DNA of 60,000 bases from Membranipora membranacea (taxonomy: Eukaryota > Bryozoa > Gymnolaemata > Cheilostomatida > Membraniporidae): NCBI GenBank assembly GCA_914767715.1, contig OU612074.1:10824062-10884061 (forward strand). The letters are read 5' to 3'. The first letter of the stretch is position 1. Each line of letters begins with the position of its first letter. The translations under genes were made by a program, and so were the position numbers. Below, piece by piece: positions 58,407-60,000 of this stretch. Under the pieces are notes generated by a model. That model worked only from the letters and a program-made list of their open reading frames with translations. It did no database searches and was not told where the DNA came from.

Positions 58407-60000
58407 ATACATGCTGAAGACCAACCGGAGAACCCCCAATAATCGAACCTTTGTCCCACAAGTTGTTAAACAGTAGATTTCATTGATTTATGTGTGAGTT
58501 TGAAAGTTAAGGAAGACTAATATAAGTTTCATAATACAGCCTGTTTTGCAATAATATCACATCATTTTTCAGTGACTCATTCAATATTTTTCTTGTTTTC
58601 TTGAAATATCACAGAGATACAACAAGATAAACCTGCAATTAACTTGAGTAATTATTGTCTTAAATTTATTGGCACACCTTATCTGAAGTTTTCAAATAAA
58701 TAAGAAACTGAAAATTAACCTGATACCTCTGTCTGTATTCACAGTGATCTTGTGGTCGCCGGCCCAATATCCATCCTGAATAAAAACTACCCAGCAACGG
58801 ATAAATAAATTCAAAATCTCTACCAGTGAAGCACAAGGCTTTCCAGATTTTAAATACTACTAAAAACTACTTATAAATATACAAATTAGTTATCTGAGCT
58901 CATACAATACGAGTTTGACTTACACATCCTTCATCTTGAAAGACATGATTATGCTTCTCACTTTGGGCTTATTCGGAGCAAAGTGACCTCTATTTATTTC
59001 TTTAAGTAATTATTTCTTTAAACGTCTAATTGGGTGTGGAATATTAATGTGAAATGGTGCGGCAATCAAAGACCAAATTAGCAGTATGTTTTAGTAATTG
59101 ATAACCAATCATTAATCAATCATTGAAACCATTCACCATTGCCAAGTCACAATTTATATGGTCTTAAATCAATGTCTTAAATAAAGAAAGCAGTTTTAAT
59201 GTAGATTGTACCCATAGATCCTGAATACATGCCCCTCTGTTACCAGTATAGCCAAACAATTTGAAACCTCTGCAATCAGTGTCCCTAGCATTATGCAAAT
59301 TCAAACTGGCAGCATTTATGCTTCCATTTTGACTGATTTATAATCTCAGCAAGTGTTACTTCTACAAACTGGCTAATTCACTGTAATTCAAGCTTGATGA
59401 AGACATCTTAAACCTGATATAAAAAACAGTTAAATTAGAGTCTGCAAAAATCCATCTACTGTGGTTTAAAAAGAGTTCCTTTGATAATTCAAAAATGAAC
59501 CAACCTATTTCTAGGAACAATTTCTGATGAAAGTATGACGTCTCTCAGATGATTTATGCTTTTATTTTCTATAAATGTTCTGGCTTTCACACTGCGCACC
59601 AACTGGCCTTGTGATGTTGCATATTTATCACATTTAATTGTCAACATTTATCTTGGGAGGAAGTGAAGAACTTGTTATGAGGGAACACCCATCAGCGCTC
59701 AATAAATAAAGAAACTTGATAGCTTGAGAAAAAAGTATTTGATTGATTGTGATATACCACTTACGTCAACAGCAATGTTTATCTCTGAACTATGACTTCT
59801 GCTTTCTAGTCTATGAGAGAGTATGTGAGACTTTTTTTTTATGGAAAGCCACCACTACGAAGCTGGAAATACGCATTATTGGACATCCGATATAATCCAT
59901 TCACTGCTATGCCACACTTATATTATGGGAAACGCCCAAGAGTGCTTTCTTAATTTAAGGTAATGTCAAAGACCGATCCGAATATCAACATATCATATAC

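Overview
This is AT-rich, intron-containing metazoan DNA. GT-AG introns, TATA promoters, AATAAA signals, tRNA-derived SINEs, a CR1/L2-type LINE, a tyrosine-recombinase (DIRS/Ngaro-like) retroelement and a spliced TNP2-type transposase gene together suggest a marine invertebrate. The species cannot be named from sequence alone. No bacterial or organellar genes, rRNA or CRISPR were seen.

The main content is a local superfamily of small secreted, highly basic Gly/Arg/Lys-rich proteins. All have a short first coding exon (ATG-CAG, 'MQxLT...') that encodes most of a signal peptide. A phase-1 intron then splits a Gly codon, and exon 2 opens with V-C-(L/Y)-A. Group 1 has an intact gene at 6848-7876 (+), with 17-residue repeats and two copies of an LKSxxDxILRxLxFK module, and a dead inverted paralogue at 1277-1988 (-). 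Group 2 is a same-strand array at 28.4, 33.4, 40.2, 48.3 and 57.5 kb. Three copies look intact (188, 193 and 188 aa) and two are broken. Each array protein has two C-x-C motifs (CKC or CRC) set in RG/RGG-rich sequence, a central K-R pair and a tiny third exon encoding the C-terminus. The array copies share promoters, introns and kilobases of flank.

Layout: 1-2.3 kb inverted pseudogene; 2.3-6.6 kb no recognisable gene; 6.6-7.9 kb group 1 gene; 8-13.1 kb non-coding with SINEs, a 36-bp tandem repeat, a long hairpin and a LINE tail; 13.8-24.5 kb exons of a TNP2-like transposase gene (+), interrupted by a decayed DIRS/Ngaro-like element (-, about 14.2-20.0 kb) with minisatellites; 24.5-26.5 kb empty; 26.5-60 kb the array, built of irregular 5-9 kb units. 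The array units also carry recurrent TATA-box modules with no recognisable coding sequence, TTAA-flanked MITEs, a 95-bp MITE with a 9-bp target duplication, and a 5'-truncated LINE at a 3.3-kb deletion relative to its paralogue.

Function is not recognised. Signal peptides and extreme basic low-complexity composition fit secreted structural, adhesive, mineral-binding or host-defence roles, but the sequence does not decide between them.
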